Shown: in pieces, positions 31,748-45,486 of the stretch
How positions within the stretch are numbered: position 1 is the stretch's first letter
Layout: each line of letters begins with the position of its first letter
Assembly (NCBI GenBank): GCA_000442125.1
Contig: KE546978.1
Span: forward strand, 1,116,001-1,180,000
Reading direction: 5' to 3'
DNA from: Opeltia flavorubescens
Lineage: Eukaryota; Ascomycota; Lecanoromycetes; Teloschistales; Teloschistaceae
Length of the DNA stretch: 64,000 bases
Made by a program: the position numbers and the translations under genes
Notes under the pieces: generated by a model
Seen by the model: the letters and a program-made list of their open reading frames with translations, nothing else
Databases searched by the model: none
Told to the model about the DNA's origin: nothing

Positions 31748-32879
31748 ATGTCGCGCACCGTCGCGGACGCAACCCGCTTCACCGCCACCTCCCCCCACGC
31801 CTACAGCAAACCTGCCTCAATCCTCCGCTCCGCAGCCTCGAAAACCTTCTCCCCTTCTTCCTCCGGATCCACCCGAAGAACACCACAACCATTATCCCCT
31901 TCCAATTTAACCCCAAACCCATCTCCACCATCTCAAAAACAGCCCGGCAGCAACCCATCCCCGAACGAAACCCCACAGCAAAAAGTCGCCCGATTGCGCG
32001 CTCTCCGCGCGGCCGAGAAGTTGAAACCGCTGGGTTTGTGGGACAGGACTGTGGTGAGGGGACGGAGATGGGCGGATATAGCACATAGGACGACGGTGTA
32101 TGGGTTTATGGGGATTTCTGGTATGTTTCCTCTCCTCGTTTCTCTCCTTGCTCCGCCGATTTCCCTTTCTCCTACCCCAATGTCATAAGAGTCGAAGAAA
32201 CTTCAACACCCGATTCAAAAATCGACCCAACGTGTCAGAATGAACCACTCGAATTTATCCAATCAATCCACTAACCCTCCCCTCCTCCAAAACAGTGATA
32301 GCATTCACCATAACAGCCTTCTCCCTCACGGACATGATAATCTACAACCGCAACCAACGAGCCCTCTACTACGCCGCGCAGGAATCAATCTACACATCCA
32401 CCCTCCGCTCCGCCATCGCCGCAGAGCAAGAATCCCGGCCCCTCACCTCCGAAGAAGTCTCCGTCCTCAATCGAGAAAAGATGGTCCTGAAAGCTGAAGC
32501 CGATCGCGAAAAGTTGAGGGAAATTGGATGGGGGAAGAGGGTGAGGGCGTATTTCGCAGGGGAGGATGTTTTGGGTGGGGCGAAGGATACGGTCGGGGTG
32601 GTAGGGGGACCGATATTGAAGATTGAGGAGATTGTGGGGCAGCAGAGGATATTGAGGGCGTATGAGGAGAGGAAGAAGGAGCAGGAAGGAGGAAAAGCGA
32701 TGGAGGAAGTACACATGGATGATGGACAAGTGGGGGCTGGAACTGTAGGAGAGTTACTGATGGAGGATGTACAAAGAGAGGAAGGGGGACCATTGGATCG
32801 CATAGCGGAGGATGCGGTAAAGGCTGGGACAGAGAAGGCCAAGAGGGGGTGGAGTGGTTGGTTCGGAGGTTCGAGATAA
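31748..32879 (+). CDS. COX14-domain cytochrome oxidase assembly-type protein
   Basis: Exons 31748-32120 and 32296-32879 give 318 residues; the 175-nt intron has donor GTATGT and acceptor ACAG. The N-terminus is MSRTVADATRFTATSPHA, Ser/Pro-rich and basic, fitting a mitochondrial targeting region. The conserved core is ETPQQKVARLRALRAAEKLK followed by DRTVVRGRRWADIAHRTT. A single membrane helix is formed across the splice join (YGFMGISVIAFTITAFSLTD), then MIIYNRNQRALYYAAQ. The C-terminal half is a charged helix ending in WSGWFGGSR. Proteins with this domain help assemble cytochrome c oxidase in the inner mitochondrial membrane; the role here is inferred from family only. The intron is longer than others in the window. 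Confidence 0.8.
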
Positions 32880-33154
32880 CCATGTATCTACTCATTCAAC
32901 TCAAGATATCGCTGTAAATCTATGGCTATTTCAGGTCAAAATATATATCATTTAATAAGTAGTTTATTGCTGATTATACTGCCTAAGTCATTAATACCGT
33001 TCGCCCCTGCTAGTGCCCTGGGTATCACATGCATCCTATATCGTCATACCATCGTAATGAAACACCCTGCGCCAAACCACTCGCCCTCAAAGAAGAAAAA
33101 ACTGCGATATCGACATCCTAGAAAGCTACTCCACCACGTGCTGGCAACCGAACT

Positions 33155-36100
33155 CTACCAGAAGCTGCACCAGCCAATGTAGTGTTGGCACAGATTCTCG
33201 ACGCTCGTGGCCTGTCGAATGAGCTTCTGCACCTGCTCCTCCACGTCCAACTCCTCCTCCTTCTTGAAATCACGACCAGTCAACTTCTCCTTGACACGCG
33301 CAAGGACTTGGATCGCGCGCGCGTTCTGAACCTCGCGGTTCTCGTTCGCGCCTTGAGGGTCCACAGTGCCTTGATCGAGTGCCGAGACGCGTCGAGCACG
33401 GAAGGATCCGCCACTGGATAGACGCTGTTGTGGCGATATCGCCTGATCAGGTTTCCCCACGATCGATTGACGACGTTCCGACGGGAACGATGGCTCTGGC
33501 GGAGAATCACGATTACCCAAACGCCAATTGAGAAGTGGATCATGGATGAAAGCCTCAAGAACGGCCATCAGACTCTCCTTGTTGTCACGAATGACGCGCA
33601 TAACCGCTTCAGAAGAAAGCTTGAAGCTGCCATCGATATTGCTGACTTCCATTGCAAAAGTCAACATGCGAGTCAGGCGGAAGGGAACGCGTTCCGGATA
33701 TTTCTCGCGGTGCATTGCCACTTCGAAGCAATCACCGAAGTCAATATGGATCACCTTTCCTGTGATACGATCAAGCATCAAATTGGATGGATGACGATCA
33801 CCAAGGCCGAGGATGTACCCAACCATTGACATGACGGCCAGAGAGCGGGTGTAATTGGTACGACGCTGGAGCCAGGATTCGCTAGACTTGGATTTAAGCC
33901 AGAGTACGCGATAGAGATCCTTGCCGGTCGTGTTATCCATGGCATAGCTGAAAACTTCAACCTTCTGCATCAAAGTCAAATTATCGTAGTCGGGAGCCAT
34001 CTGTAGCATGATACGATGCTCGATGTTGAGTAGGATTCGGCGATTCTCGCGGTAATCCTTGATAAGATTGTGTAAAGTATCACTGTTGGGAACCCATCCG
34101 AGAAGTCCGGAACTCTGCGACAATGGGATTGCGGGGAATTGTTGGATGTTGAGATGCCGCTTGAAGCTCTCACCATCGTTATTGAGCAAAGTATTGACCA
34201 AACCAAACAACTGCATGACACGCTCATCTTGACGGATATCTTCATGTCCCTTGAGAAGGTAGGTATAGGACGTCCCATCACTCCCGAGTAGAGCCATTTT
34301 GCGGGGACGCTGTTTAGAAGGGATGACGTTGAAGATGGGTTCAAATTCGACAATTCGGATGATAGGCTTGCCACTTTGGTATGTTCCTGGAGCGGCCAGA
34401 TCCAGATTCTTTGCTTCCTTCAGCTTCGGTGAAACAAACGTAAGCTCAAGCTGCATCAAGTGTGGAAGCTGACGAGCAATGCGTTTGAAAACGGAGTAGT
34501 AGAGATCCCATGCTTGGTTCAGATCTCCAATCTCCTGAGTGTTGCGATAGGTCCGGGTCCAGTGGCGTGCTTCATGAAGATCGCGCCCGAATGCTTGGAC
34601 GAAGGAAATTTCTCGAAGTGTGTCGGTGCCCTTTCACGATGTTAGTAACATTATATCTGTACTAGCAAAGAGACATACCTTGTCGACTAGATCATGCAGT
34701 GGTTCCAGAGTACTGATCATGCCTTCAACATCGTTGTCACCAAAGTATCTACACAAGTTGGCCTCGCTTCTAGTAAACTCAATCAAGGGAAATACGTACA
34801 ATCGAGATGCTTCTTCAAGCCCTTCGTGCCAAAGTTCATGCCAAAGGACGGCAACACGGATGAGCTCTTGACTAACGAGATCCGCTTGATCGACCAAATC
34901 GGAGCTATGTGCCCTCATACTTTCCATGATTTGCCCAGCTGAATGAGAGCGACGAGTCACATTCGATTTCATGGCCACAGTCAGAGGATAGACCAAAGCC
35001 TGAGGATGTGCCTTGCCAACTTCACCCAGGAGACGGTGAATTGAACCCCGGACTCGAGTATTCGGTTGATTGATGCGTGCGATTAGTTGTGGGATCACCT
35101 CAAGCCAGGTATCGATACTAACGCTTGCGAATCCTTCGGTCACGGCTAGGTTGACTTCTGGTTCACTGCCGTGAGCGAACCAAAGCGTAAGTAGACGCAA
35201 CGTATCCTGAAGTGCGCTGTTGGATGACAGGGCAATTGATTGGAAGAAACCTCGGACAGCCGGGACCACATGGGCCATCACGATCTCTTGTGGCAGAACG
35301 GCCGTCTCACGGTTAGCCTGGGAGGTAATCGCTGTCACCACCTCAAAATTGGCCAAAGCCCAAGCATGCCAGGCCTTGTACCATGTCTTGTTGTTCTTAG
35401 TCGCATTTTCATAGGCCATGATGATGTCATGGACGTGATCAGAAGTCCAATCGCCATCCTTCATGACAGTCAACCATTCCCCGGCTTTGAGGTACGACTT
35501 CGCCAGCAGGGTCCTGATGGCCGTTGAATCTATCACAGACCTCCTTGGGATAGGGGCTTGACCCAGCTCAGTTAGAGGCTGATCCATAATAGCCCGTCCT
35601 GTGGTATGCGAAGCTGCTAGCTGTTTCATGTGCTCCTCATGGCCAGATAATTGGTATGCCAACTCCGCTGTGAATGCTTGAAGTCTACTCAGGGCTGGCT
35701 GATGTTGTTGAGTGCCTAGAGACCACTGGTACTTTAATTGTGCGTAGATGATATCAGGGACTCCCGAGGTGCCGATGAGAACATTCGAGCTAGTGTCAAC
35801 ATTGCTCCTATGCAGTGATTCCAATGTCTTCTCGGCGAGCCCGATCCGTCCTGACTTTCGACAAAGATTGGAGAACTTGATCCACATCTCGACGTTCTCT
35901 TTAGGCCCAACAACGAGTGCTCTGACTTTTAGCATACGTTGCCAGACTTCGACGTTGCGCTGACATCCTTTGAGTCGAGTGGTCCATGTTTGTCTCATGG
36001 CAGCTTGCTTGAGGGGATTTCCGTCACTCTTCTTGTATGTAATAATTTCCTCCAGCTCAGCTAGCATTTGGACCCGGACTATCACCTGGTAAGCCCGATC

Positions 36101-39100
36101 ATATGACTCACCGAGTAAAGCACTGAGCTCAGTATCGAGACCTTCACGAGCTTTCTCAATATGATCATACGCATCAAGATATTGATTGCGCTGTATGGCC
36201 AAGATAGCTGAGAAGAAAGATCGATCTGGAGATTGTCCCTTCATCTCGTGAATGTAGTTGTCCATGAGCTCCCACTTTCTCTGACCCCATGCAGCTGCAG
36301 CAGCTAGAGGAGCTATTGCTCGCTTGTGTTCAATAGACGAGAGGCTCCATTTCTGTTGGGCTAGGTTGGAAAGGACTTCCCATTCACCAAGCGCATGTAG
36401 ACAGCGCATCTTACCCATGGTGACTTCAAACGAATTGGGATCGTCCACCTCACGTCTTCGGTATGCTGCCAATGCTTCGTCCCAACGCTGGAGCTTCTCG
36501 AACCAGGTTTCCTTGAGCTCAAAGTCTCGATACTTTTGTGCATTTCGTAAGATACCTACAGCGGCATCTGATTGTTGGAGCTGGTTGTTGATCGAGATTA
36601 AAGCCTCAACAGTGCTCGGCGTCTTTTCTTCCTCGAATTCAAGTTCCTTGTAGTGAAGTGCTTTGGCAAATGCATGACACTTGGCTGCATGGGCGCCTAA
36701 AACACGAATGTCGATAGGGAGAGCTTTGTCGTCATGTTCCATGAACTCAGCCAAGTTCAGCAAGACTTGAAGTATTTCTGGAGGGATATTGGGAGATGTG
36801 ATGGCACGCTCTAGTGAGCTGAGCAAGTCCTCCTGGTATTTTTCGTATAGTTCAGTCCAGCAAGAGATGAATGCAGCATTGAACAAATCTTTTGCGAGGG
36901 GTTGGTATACTCCAGCCAAGCTAGCACAAGCTCGCAATGCATGAGACGGAGATTCTTTCAGTAATTCAACACTGAAACGCCTCATCCATTCGAGCCAGTC
37001 CTCACGAGTGGACACTTGGTCTGCATCGAATGCGTTCTTGAGATGTTCTTGATTGACCGGTAGCTTCTTCTGAACGGCATCAGACAATGCTGAATCATCC
37101 TTCGGTGCACCATAATTCTCATCCGGACTCAGATTCTCGGGTAGATCTTCGCCCTTGTGCAACTTCGAAACCAGGACATCATAGTTGTGATGCGGCGTAT
37201 GGCTGGCTACGAGAGCCTTCTTCACTGTATTGTCGTAGCTGAGAAAGTCCTGGCCCAATTGGAAAATGTAGGCGCAGATACAATCTAGGGCAGCCTGACG
37301 TAGCAGTGTTTGGTTGCCATTCAAGACATCAACCAGGTTGAGTATGATGGTTGAAACATAGTCCATGATGTTGACTTTTCTTGAGATTTTACCAATGGTG
37401 TCAATCGATGACTTTCGGATACTGATTGAGGATAATGGACTGTTGAATAGCTGCACGAGTTTGGGAATAATGAGGTGCATGAAATATTCTGTCGGACCTC
37501 CGATGACTAGTATCGTATGAAGAACTCTTTCCGACTGTGCTCGTCCAGGTGTGGTATCTTTGTCAAGCACACTGAGCATAGGTGGAAGTAGCTTGGGCAA
37601 AAATGGCCCGAATTCCTGCTCAAGTGATCTCGATAGTGCCTCAACCAGGGAGAGCACGGTAGTCTGAACTTGGTTCGAGGTCCAGAAGAAGTCATAGACC
37701 AATTCAACAAGAGAAGATGCATAAGGACGGATATGCTTTTTGACCCGGTTAACCAGGATCGAGATTTGATAGAAATAAGAGCCAAGTCTTGTTTGAGGGG
37801 CAGCTCGAATGACTGCGACAAAGCTTGGTATGATCTGTCCAAGAAAAGGTACACATTTCATGCCCAGGGTTTCAAAGGTGGTGACAATTGCGCCAATGAC
37901 CGCAGAATGATATTGAGCAAGAGAGGGATCTTTGAGCACATTATGTAGCAATGTATTGAAGACGACAGTTGGATAATACTCTTCGTTGTTTGGTGTCAAA
38001 CCCTGCATGATTAATGCGACGTCAGAAACAGCCTGGCTCTCGTTCCTCAAGCGGATTTCTGGGGACGATTCCATGATTTGCTGGTTTTTGTAGGGGTCAA
38101 GAGCACCTAAGATGCCAAGCAACTTGATCGTCTCCTTCCGTAACGGACCCTGGGCTTCACCTCTAGTCATGACGACCAGCAGGTCCAGAAGGTGAGGATA
38201 ATCCAGGTATGGTTGAATGACATAGCCAGAGCTACTGGCCAACTGACCTAGGGTATGCAAAGCTGCATCACGTTTGGCAGTTGAGCTTAGATCTTGAAGA
38301 GCGCTGATGATCGTAGGCATCAACTTTGGAATGTATGGAACCACGTCAGTGCCTCCAACAGTCGACAATTCTCCGATGGCTTTAATCGCACTTGTGGCGA
38401 CTGTAACGTTTGAGGCAGTGGTGCTTGGTAGAAGAGTATTTACCAGTGGACTGACGTAAGGTTTGACAATCTTTGAGCAATTTGCGATGAAGATGCTGAT
38501 CAATCTTGCAGCGTCTTCTTCGAATTTTGGGTCTTTGGAACACTTGATGCCAGTCATCAGGTTGACGAGCAATTTGCGTAATGGTGGGAAGATATACGCC
38601 GGATTGATTTCGGTCAACCGGCCAATGATGGCAATTGCTGCTTCTCGAACATCAAAATCGGAGTCATTGATAGCATTGAAGATAGAGCGGATATTTGAGG
38701 GATGCGCTAGTTGTTGGTCGAACTTGCAATCGAGCGAGTGTAAGACTGTCTTTCGGATATCGGGCTCTGGGTCAGCAACACCAAGCACCAGAAGCTTCTC
38801 CACAACTTCAGCAACGGTTCGGATCGCATGAGTACTAGTTTGATTAATAATTGGGTCTTGGGTATAGATTTGGCAGCAGGTAAGCGCGGATGCCTTTCGT
38901 ATGATAGGGTTGCTGTTGTTGACAAAGGAAATTGCCACATCTCGGACGAATTCATTGAGTTGGTGACCTATTTCGTGTTGGTCAGCAAGACGTAAAAGGA
39001 AGGATCTGTAGCATTTACCTCGGAAATCGAAGCTCCCCAACGTTCTTAGTGCCAGAGCTAGCTCGGAATCTTTGTGGTCAGCAACGGATAGGTTGAAGTC

Positions 39101-40555
39101 TTTGGCGAATGCAGGGATAGGTGGTGTCTTATTCTCTGGGCACCCGAGAGGTTTGAACGGTCGCCCACAAAGGACGATGCTGAGAAGGTCAAGCAGCTTG
39201 TCTTGTATCATTGGTTTGATTGGAGGGATGTAATGAGCCATGTCAACGAGTGCCTGGGTCAGTGAGGGACTAAGCCCGCAGGCAAACATTGGATCCATGA
39301 GTGCCTCCATGTACTTGCTGAGGGTTTGACCGACAGCAATTGAAAGCATGCTGATACACTGAAACACGGGAGCTTCATCAATGCCTGCTCGATTCCGCCT
39401 TGAACGAAGTTAGCCACGAATCGATTGGAAGAGGGAGGTCTTACGCTTTTACACTCAACCCCTCCCGTACAAAGACAATGATACCATCCAGGTAAGGTGC
39501 TATTGCGCTCGTAACGGCATGAGCAATCTTTCCAATAGCCAATAAGGCAGTGTTACGTTCCTTATCCTTCTTGAGTTGTCCTTGTAGATAGATCATGAAT
39601 CGGTGGAGGTAGTTTTGGGCAAACTCTAATGGGGAGTAGACCGCCAGTACTGGTATCAATGAGACAACCTGTGATCGTATCCTCGCCTCTTTGTGGTCTT
39701 TGAGGCGAAGGACGATGTCACATGCTTCGCGGTATCGTTGGTCTCGCATGAACATGCCACCCTTTTGTAGCAATTCTCTTAACATGAGTAGAGATCCATG
39801 GATAGACTCCAGATTGGTCGACTTGAAATTGTGTAAGGCGTCATTATAGGCCCAACCATGCCATTGATCTCGTAAATTTGGATCGCGGGTGAGGATAATT
39901 TCGAAGCATGCACCGATGGCTTCAGCGGCCGTTTCTCGGATCAGGACCTTTGGATCTCGGATAGCTCCTATTATCCGTTCGAATGTTTGAGGGACGAAGG
40001 CGTATAGGAGGGTAGGTGAACTCTTCCCTAGCTCTCGGATGACTAGTGTAGCAGCAAATCGACGATTTTCTTGTCCGGCCTGTGAAAGCCATTCCCATGC
40101 TGCCTTGACCTCACTTTCAACAATATCTGCACTGAGAGCTCCACCGGGGATAGCAAGATGGCCCAAAGCTCTTGCAGCATAGATGAGGACATTGTTATCA
40201 TTGGCTCTCAAAGCAGATCGAAGGTAACCAGCAAAGCGAAGGGTCTTTTGTGCTGTATCATCGCCCTCAAAGGTGATCAATTGCTCAATGACAAGGATTC
40301 CTCCGATTCTTTCAATGGGATCAGAACTGCTGCCGACGATTTGACCAAGTCGATGATTGATGTTGGAATAGAATTCTTGAAAGGCCTCCGCCGGTAGTTC
40401 TATGTTGTGTTAGTTGGTGACCTCAAGGGATGTTGGGTATAATTACCTCGAGCTGCTACTACCACAGCTGTGCGTATAGCTTGGGCAGCCTTGACTCTGA
40501 CTTCATCATTCTTACTCCTGAGCTCTTGAAAGGTGCGGTTCAGAGCGTCAGACAT
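33155..40555 (-). CDS. TOR: TOR serine/threonine kinase (PI3K-related)
   Basis: Minus-strand exons are 40447-40555, 39445-40399, 39019-39398, 34800-38967, 34679-34748 and 33155-34630, giving 2385 residues. Joins restore [41 protein letters not shown] and [14 protein letters not shown]. The N-terminal two thirds are HEAT repeats and the FAT region. The FRB domain lies around residues 1850-1945, and the Ser of EEASRLYFG that rapamycin-FKBP12 contacts is present. The kinase has catalytic loop GLGDRHPSN (2169-2177) and HIDFGD (2189-2194). The FATC end is [13 protein letters not shown] is the core of TORC1 and TORC2, coupling nutrients to growth at vacuole and plasma membrane. The introns at 34749-34799 and 38968-39018 are 51 nt without in-frame stops, so an intron-blind translation would hide them. 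Confidence 0.95.
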
Positions 40556-40964
40556 ATTGAATGTGAGTCTGTTGAGGTCGAGGGGAAAAACGCCAGTGTC
40601 ATCCTCAACAGGAAGAATCGGTGGTTTTGATGGTAACCGTATTCCCGTATTGGATAAACATTTGAAGAGGCAGCCATGGCTATGGCAGATCTGCAATTAG
40701 CTCAAACCGCTGAGCTAAGAAAGGTTAAGCGTTGAGTGTCCTGATGAAAAGACTTGGCAGAAGGATCTGTACTAGATTTGCTATGCTACGGAATACACTT
40801 ACTTAAACTTAGAATTCTTTCATTGACATGTTGGGGCGAACATTTAGGGCTCTAGAAACGCCTACTCAGATACGTATCAAATGGTGATCTTCAAGTCGAC
40901 ATCACGATTCATACCAGAGGCTCATGGTTTGATGATTTAATGACATTGACCTCGCATAGGTATG
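40556..40964. other. Upstream of TOR, downstream of the permease gene
   Basis: Contains the TOR promoter and the 3' end of the permease transcript. No other feature seen. Confidence 0.5.
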
Positions 40965-43012
40965 TTATGCAATCCAGAACCATATCTTCTCCAGCACATT
41001 TCTCGGTATTGGAGGCACATCAAGCTCTTCCAGTCTATCAGCCTCTTCTCTCCCGCTATATACATCAATCTCGTGCACACGCAAATACAACGGTGTTCTG
41101 AACCAAATCTTGTGCCCCAAATAAAGCACGATGACAATAGGAAGTGTGATATATGCAGCCAAAAATGACGATGCGGTGAACTTACCGGGAAAGAAGACTT
41201 GAAATCCATTGGTCAACGTGAGTACGATCAGAAATGCTAATGCATAGTATGTCGCGTATGGTTGCAAAGGTGACTTGTAAGGTCGTTGATTGAGCATGCC
41301 ATTGAACTCCAGAGCTCTTCGAAAGCGAAGGTAGGCGATCAATAGGATGATCCATGCAATGTATCCAGAGATGGTCGTTAGGTTGACAAACCATTGGAAT
41401 ACCGTTGCCGATCCACTGGAAACGCTTAGATATACCAGGCAAGCCAGCAACGATGTGACAGCCACGCAAAGATAAGGGACTCCTTGTTTGTTGCAGGTAC
41501 GAAATATTCTGGGTGCCTGCCCAGCAAGAGCTAAGCTGTACAGCGACCTACTCCCAGCGAAGAGAAAGCTGTTCCCTGCACTCCATGCAGATGTAAGGAT
41601 TACTAGTAGATGATCAACCTAAGCTCAGACCCAAGGCACTTTTCTGCGTACCAGCATTGATGATGTGATCGAGTGTGCGAATGCCTGCTCTTTTAATACC
41701 AACCACGAATGGACTTGCACCAGCGTTGGCCTTGCCGCTGTTCACTCCTTGTAGAAGCATATCATCATTGGATGCGACGATTACCGATATCACCAGGGTT
41801 CCAAGGATATAGAAGAACGTTAGACGATATATAAACCGTTTCGCAGCTTTGGGAATATTGCGGCGGGGTGCCTCTGTCAGTGATTAGCCATCAGCCTCAT
41901 TGGGTTACCCTTGCACGGTAGAACGGTATACCGGTTTCTCCAGCAGCCAAAACGATCAACTCCGGTGACAGAATGAATGCAAAGCCACTCTTGACAAGTG
42001 CTGTCCAAAAAGCAAGGCTAAGAACAGGACACAGTCAGTGAGCGATTCAAGGGAAGAGGAGACAAGTAGCTAAGACGGGACTTTCGGGATTTTCGTTTCA
42101 TCAAGTGTAGCTTACAATTTTCCAGTATTCCCAGGAGCTGCGAATGGTATAAAGGCACCTGGTTTCTGCCAAAACCGGAAGCCCAAACGATCATGATTCG
42201 GGCCTCCCCCAAAGAAAAGAATGACCCCCAAAATGATCAAGCCAAGAATCCCGATAATTTTAATACTGGCAAACCAGAACTCTGATTCACCGTACCAACT
42301 TACGACAAATACGTTGAGAACGACGATAGTCCCGAGAACAATGGTAAGCCATATCGCGACTGGCACAGGGTTTGACCAGTAACTACGTGAAATCAGTGAT
42401 GGAATGGTTGCCTTGGAGCATACGTACCTGATTACTACGGCAGATGCCGAGACTTCACTAGCGACAAGCATAGCATATGCATACCTGAAAATCAGTCTGG
42501 TTTCCATTTCATTCCTCGTACTGGGAGGTCGTACCAGTAATTCCATCCTGCCACAAAAGCAAGACTTGGCTCGACGTATCTTTTGACATAGATTGGTACC
42601 GATGATCCTTCGGTCGGAGCATAGGCAGAGAGTTCTCCAAGGCATTGCATCACAACCCAAACGATTGATGAAATGACCACAAATGACATGAACAGAGGTG
42701 CCGGTCCGGTTGTCGACAGGGTTGCTCCAGTACCGACGAAAAGCCCCTATTGAGCATCAGCCTCATGTTTCCGATGTTGCCGACGTCGATAGGTCGATCG
42801 AGGAATAGAACAACTCAGCTTACTGTACCGATACATCCTCCAAGCGCGATCAATTGAATATGGCGACTTTTGAGCCCTCGTTGAGTAGTCCCATATTTCT
42901 GGCTGACAGAGTCCTTGATAACATCGATTTCCTGACTACACTTGTCCGCATCTCGCGCAACGTATGTGACGCCAAGTGCTCTTTCCATTGTCCACTTGGA
43001 TAGTTCACACAT
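40965..43012 (-). CDS. Amino-acid permease, YAT (AAT) family
   Basis: Seven minus-strand exons: 42824-43012, 42535-42746, 42428-42484, 42116-42382, 41932-42017, 41652-41873 and 40965-41602, giving 556 residues. Joins restore GGCIGTGLFVGTGATLS, GWNYWYAYAMLVASEV, VVISYWSNPVPVAIW, TGKFLAFWTALVKSGF, AGETEAPRRNIPKA and INAVILTSAWSAGNSF. The N-terminal family signature is RGLKSRHIQLIALGGCIGTG; about 12 membrane helices follow, with the helix 3 segment GSSVPIYVKRYVEPSLAF. It moves amino acids with protons across the plasma membrane. The C-terminal tail carries the ERAD-escape type end (EKIWFWIA). The substrate cannot be told. The extreme N-terminus is uncertain: another ATG lies upstream in a different frame. 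Confidence 0.88.
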
Positions 43013-43832
43013 ATAGATAAATCCAAGGCCCCGTTCTCATTCCCTTCGCTGGCGGATATGGATCCGTGGAAATCCGTCACTACTCCATGGATTACTTTAT
43101 TGCAATCGACAAGCTCTTGTGAACCTTTCGGAGATGCGATTAAGATCCTTGACGAGCGCCAAGAGTATAGATCGAAGCCGCCTTATCATGTGCAACGGAA
43201 ATTGAGTGGGAAAACCATGGTTACGGAACCATGTAGCTCCGAAATGTTTTCTTATGTAATAGGTATCTGTCTGGTCTCTCAGTATGAGCAAATAACTTTC
43301 TTTGGAGTGATTCTTTCTAAGTGCATCCCTGATAGAGAATACAGCAGTTCCATCGAGATTTCGGATGAACATCCCTCGGCCGGGTCGTAGAAATTGCACA
43401 AATTTCGTACACAAAAGCGTTAGGTGTTGTTATTCTCAGGACGAAGCATCGTTCCGAAATGCGTTTTTGTTTTTTCTCACGATCAATCGTATGCAGTGCG
43501 GATGAGTCAGAATTCGTTCAAGACAAAGTCTCTCAAGTGGATTGCATGTGGTGGAATATAGCGATGACGCACTCAATCTAGTCGATTGAGTTATCTTCTA
43601 TCGGCCTTCGAAATCACTGGATTAGCTGTTCGGAAAAATGGTACGATGAATTATCGGTGTTAACATTAACTTGTGGAAACGATCCTAAGAGCAGGATCGA
43701 AGTTCGGAAGCTGTTGGACGCGATCTAAGTGTTGTCAAGGCACTGGATTTAGCACTAGGATCCGGAAGCCTTTTCCCGCGGTTTCTTCTGCAAATCGTCC
43801 AAACTTTATTCAAGCTACATGAACCTTCAGAG
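43013..43832. other. Intergenic, no gene supported
   Basis: Opposite-strand frames at 43058-43390 and 43097-43414 overlap and show no domain. The left end holds the permease promoter. Confidence 0.5.
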
Positions 43833-45240
43833 CTACGAGGCTTCTTCGTAACCGCCTGGGTATTTGTCGACGAGACGCTTCATTTCATCCATAGCTCTGG
43901 AAGGAAATTGAGCAGATACAGCAGGGAAATGTGGATAGTCACCTACGCTCTGCGAAATTTTGGTTCTTTCGGGAACAAGGCAGAATGCAGTAAGTCGTAT
44001 CGCCTACAAGTGTCAGCTCAAGACAGTGACCAAAGACAAAGATTCAGAGCGGAGAGGGCATATTGTCGAAGCCTTAACCGCAGAGATACCCACATCGCAT
44101 ACAAGGCATTGCGGTCGTCCCAGTCCTCCACTGGCGCAGATATCGGGATATGATGGTGATACTCTTCCATGTATGAGCGGCCCAACCTGTATGCGGAGCT
44201 CGCCAGGATCCGAGATCTGCTGTGAGTTCGTCAATCCTCAAGATATCAGCTGTGGAAGCGTGTGGGAGCAAACCCTCGTTGTGCCCCCAAAAGGCGCATG
44301 AGTCGAAAATGAGGGGTTCGCCAGTCGCCGCATCTGGTTTCACATTCCCCGGCCACAGGTCCGAATGGATGAGACATGTTTGTATCTGACGTCCACTCGT
44401 CTCCAAGGGTCTGAGAAAACGCGGAATGGCTTTCTCAAACATTGCTGTTGTAAGTATGGCGAGTTCGTCATCTCGACCGTGCGACTTTTCCTCCTCTTCA
44501 AGCATCCGCTTGAATGCTCTCGCATACCATTCCTCCCAGGAGTCTCTCCATGAGTTGTCGTTGTCAACATATGCCAAGTGAGTCGTGACATGGAATCCGT
44601 ATTTGTTGAAGGGTGATTTCCCCATGCTGTCCAGATGCAATTTTGCTACAATTGCACGAAACTTCTGAATATCTGGTAGGTCGTCTGTCATGTCGTAGAA
44701 ATCGCATATGTAGAAATGCCTATCAGGTTCTTTCTTATATGTTCCCCATACTAATGGCTTTGGAACATGGTTGGGAGTGAAAGAGTACAATGTCTTCTCG
44801 GATTCAAAAGTACCTCGCATCATCTCACGACCACGATCTCCAATAGCGCCCTGCAGACCTCAGTCAATGGAGGTAAGTTCAGCTTATCCGTTCGACTGGC
44901 GAGATTGACATCCGGTTTCCTTCGACTGCCAGAGCGCTCGATATATCGACATCCAGTCGAAACGTAGACATCGACCAGTGTATACGATGACCAAGCAAAA
45001 AGTGCGCACCTTTTTGAAGTGTGTCTTCATGTTACCATCCTTCAACTGGACATCGATTTGTACGGTTTGGACCCAGGCGCTGGTTCCAGACGGTGAGATT
45101 GACAATACCTTTGCTCCTTCTGGTAATTCTGCTCCAGCACGCCATCAGTAACCCATCAGTCAATCGCGCCTCTCCTGGCAAATCTTACTAGCAAGTACAT
45201 GCTCATCTATGTCCTTATCAATGCCCGTTGTTGCTTCCAT
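43833..45240 (-). pseudogene. Fructosamine/ketosamine-3-kinase-like gene with a frameshift
   Basis: Six minus-strand exons can be read: 45189-45240, 45010-45128, 44274-44850, 44220-upstream limit 44219-44094, 43947-44003 and 43833-43896. They encode MEATTGIDKDIDEHVLAKLP, a phosphotransferase core with HSDLWPGNVKPDAATGEPL (catalytic base Asp) and IFDSCAFWGHNEADLGSWRAP. Right after WRAP the expected YRLGRSYMEEYHHHIPISAP continues in another frame, so one base is missing near 44190-44195; total exon length is 995, not a multiple of three. The intact family (PF03881) phosphorylates sugar-modified amines to repair glycated protein. All splice sites look intact, so the break is recent or a sequencing error. 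Without the missing base the frame stops about 34 codons later. Confidence 0.7.
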
Positions 45241-45486
45241 ATTTTGTTACCACAAGCGGATATGCTGTTCTCGAGCAATCAGAGATCTTGATGGTGGGGT
45301 TCTTAAAGCGACTGATCATCTCCGGGCCGATCGTGTTGTACAGGATGGCTTAATTCGGATTTTGACATCGATAGACTTCAAGAAAATACACGCCTTGTAC
45401 AAGTATGTTTGCAGTATCTGTGCAGCGCCAAAATGAACTCGTCTCGCTACTAACGATGCGGATCAGAAACTGGAGCTGTAAGGAGA

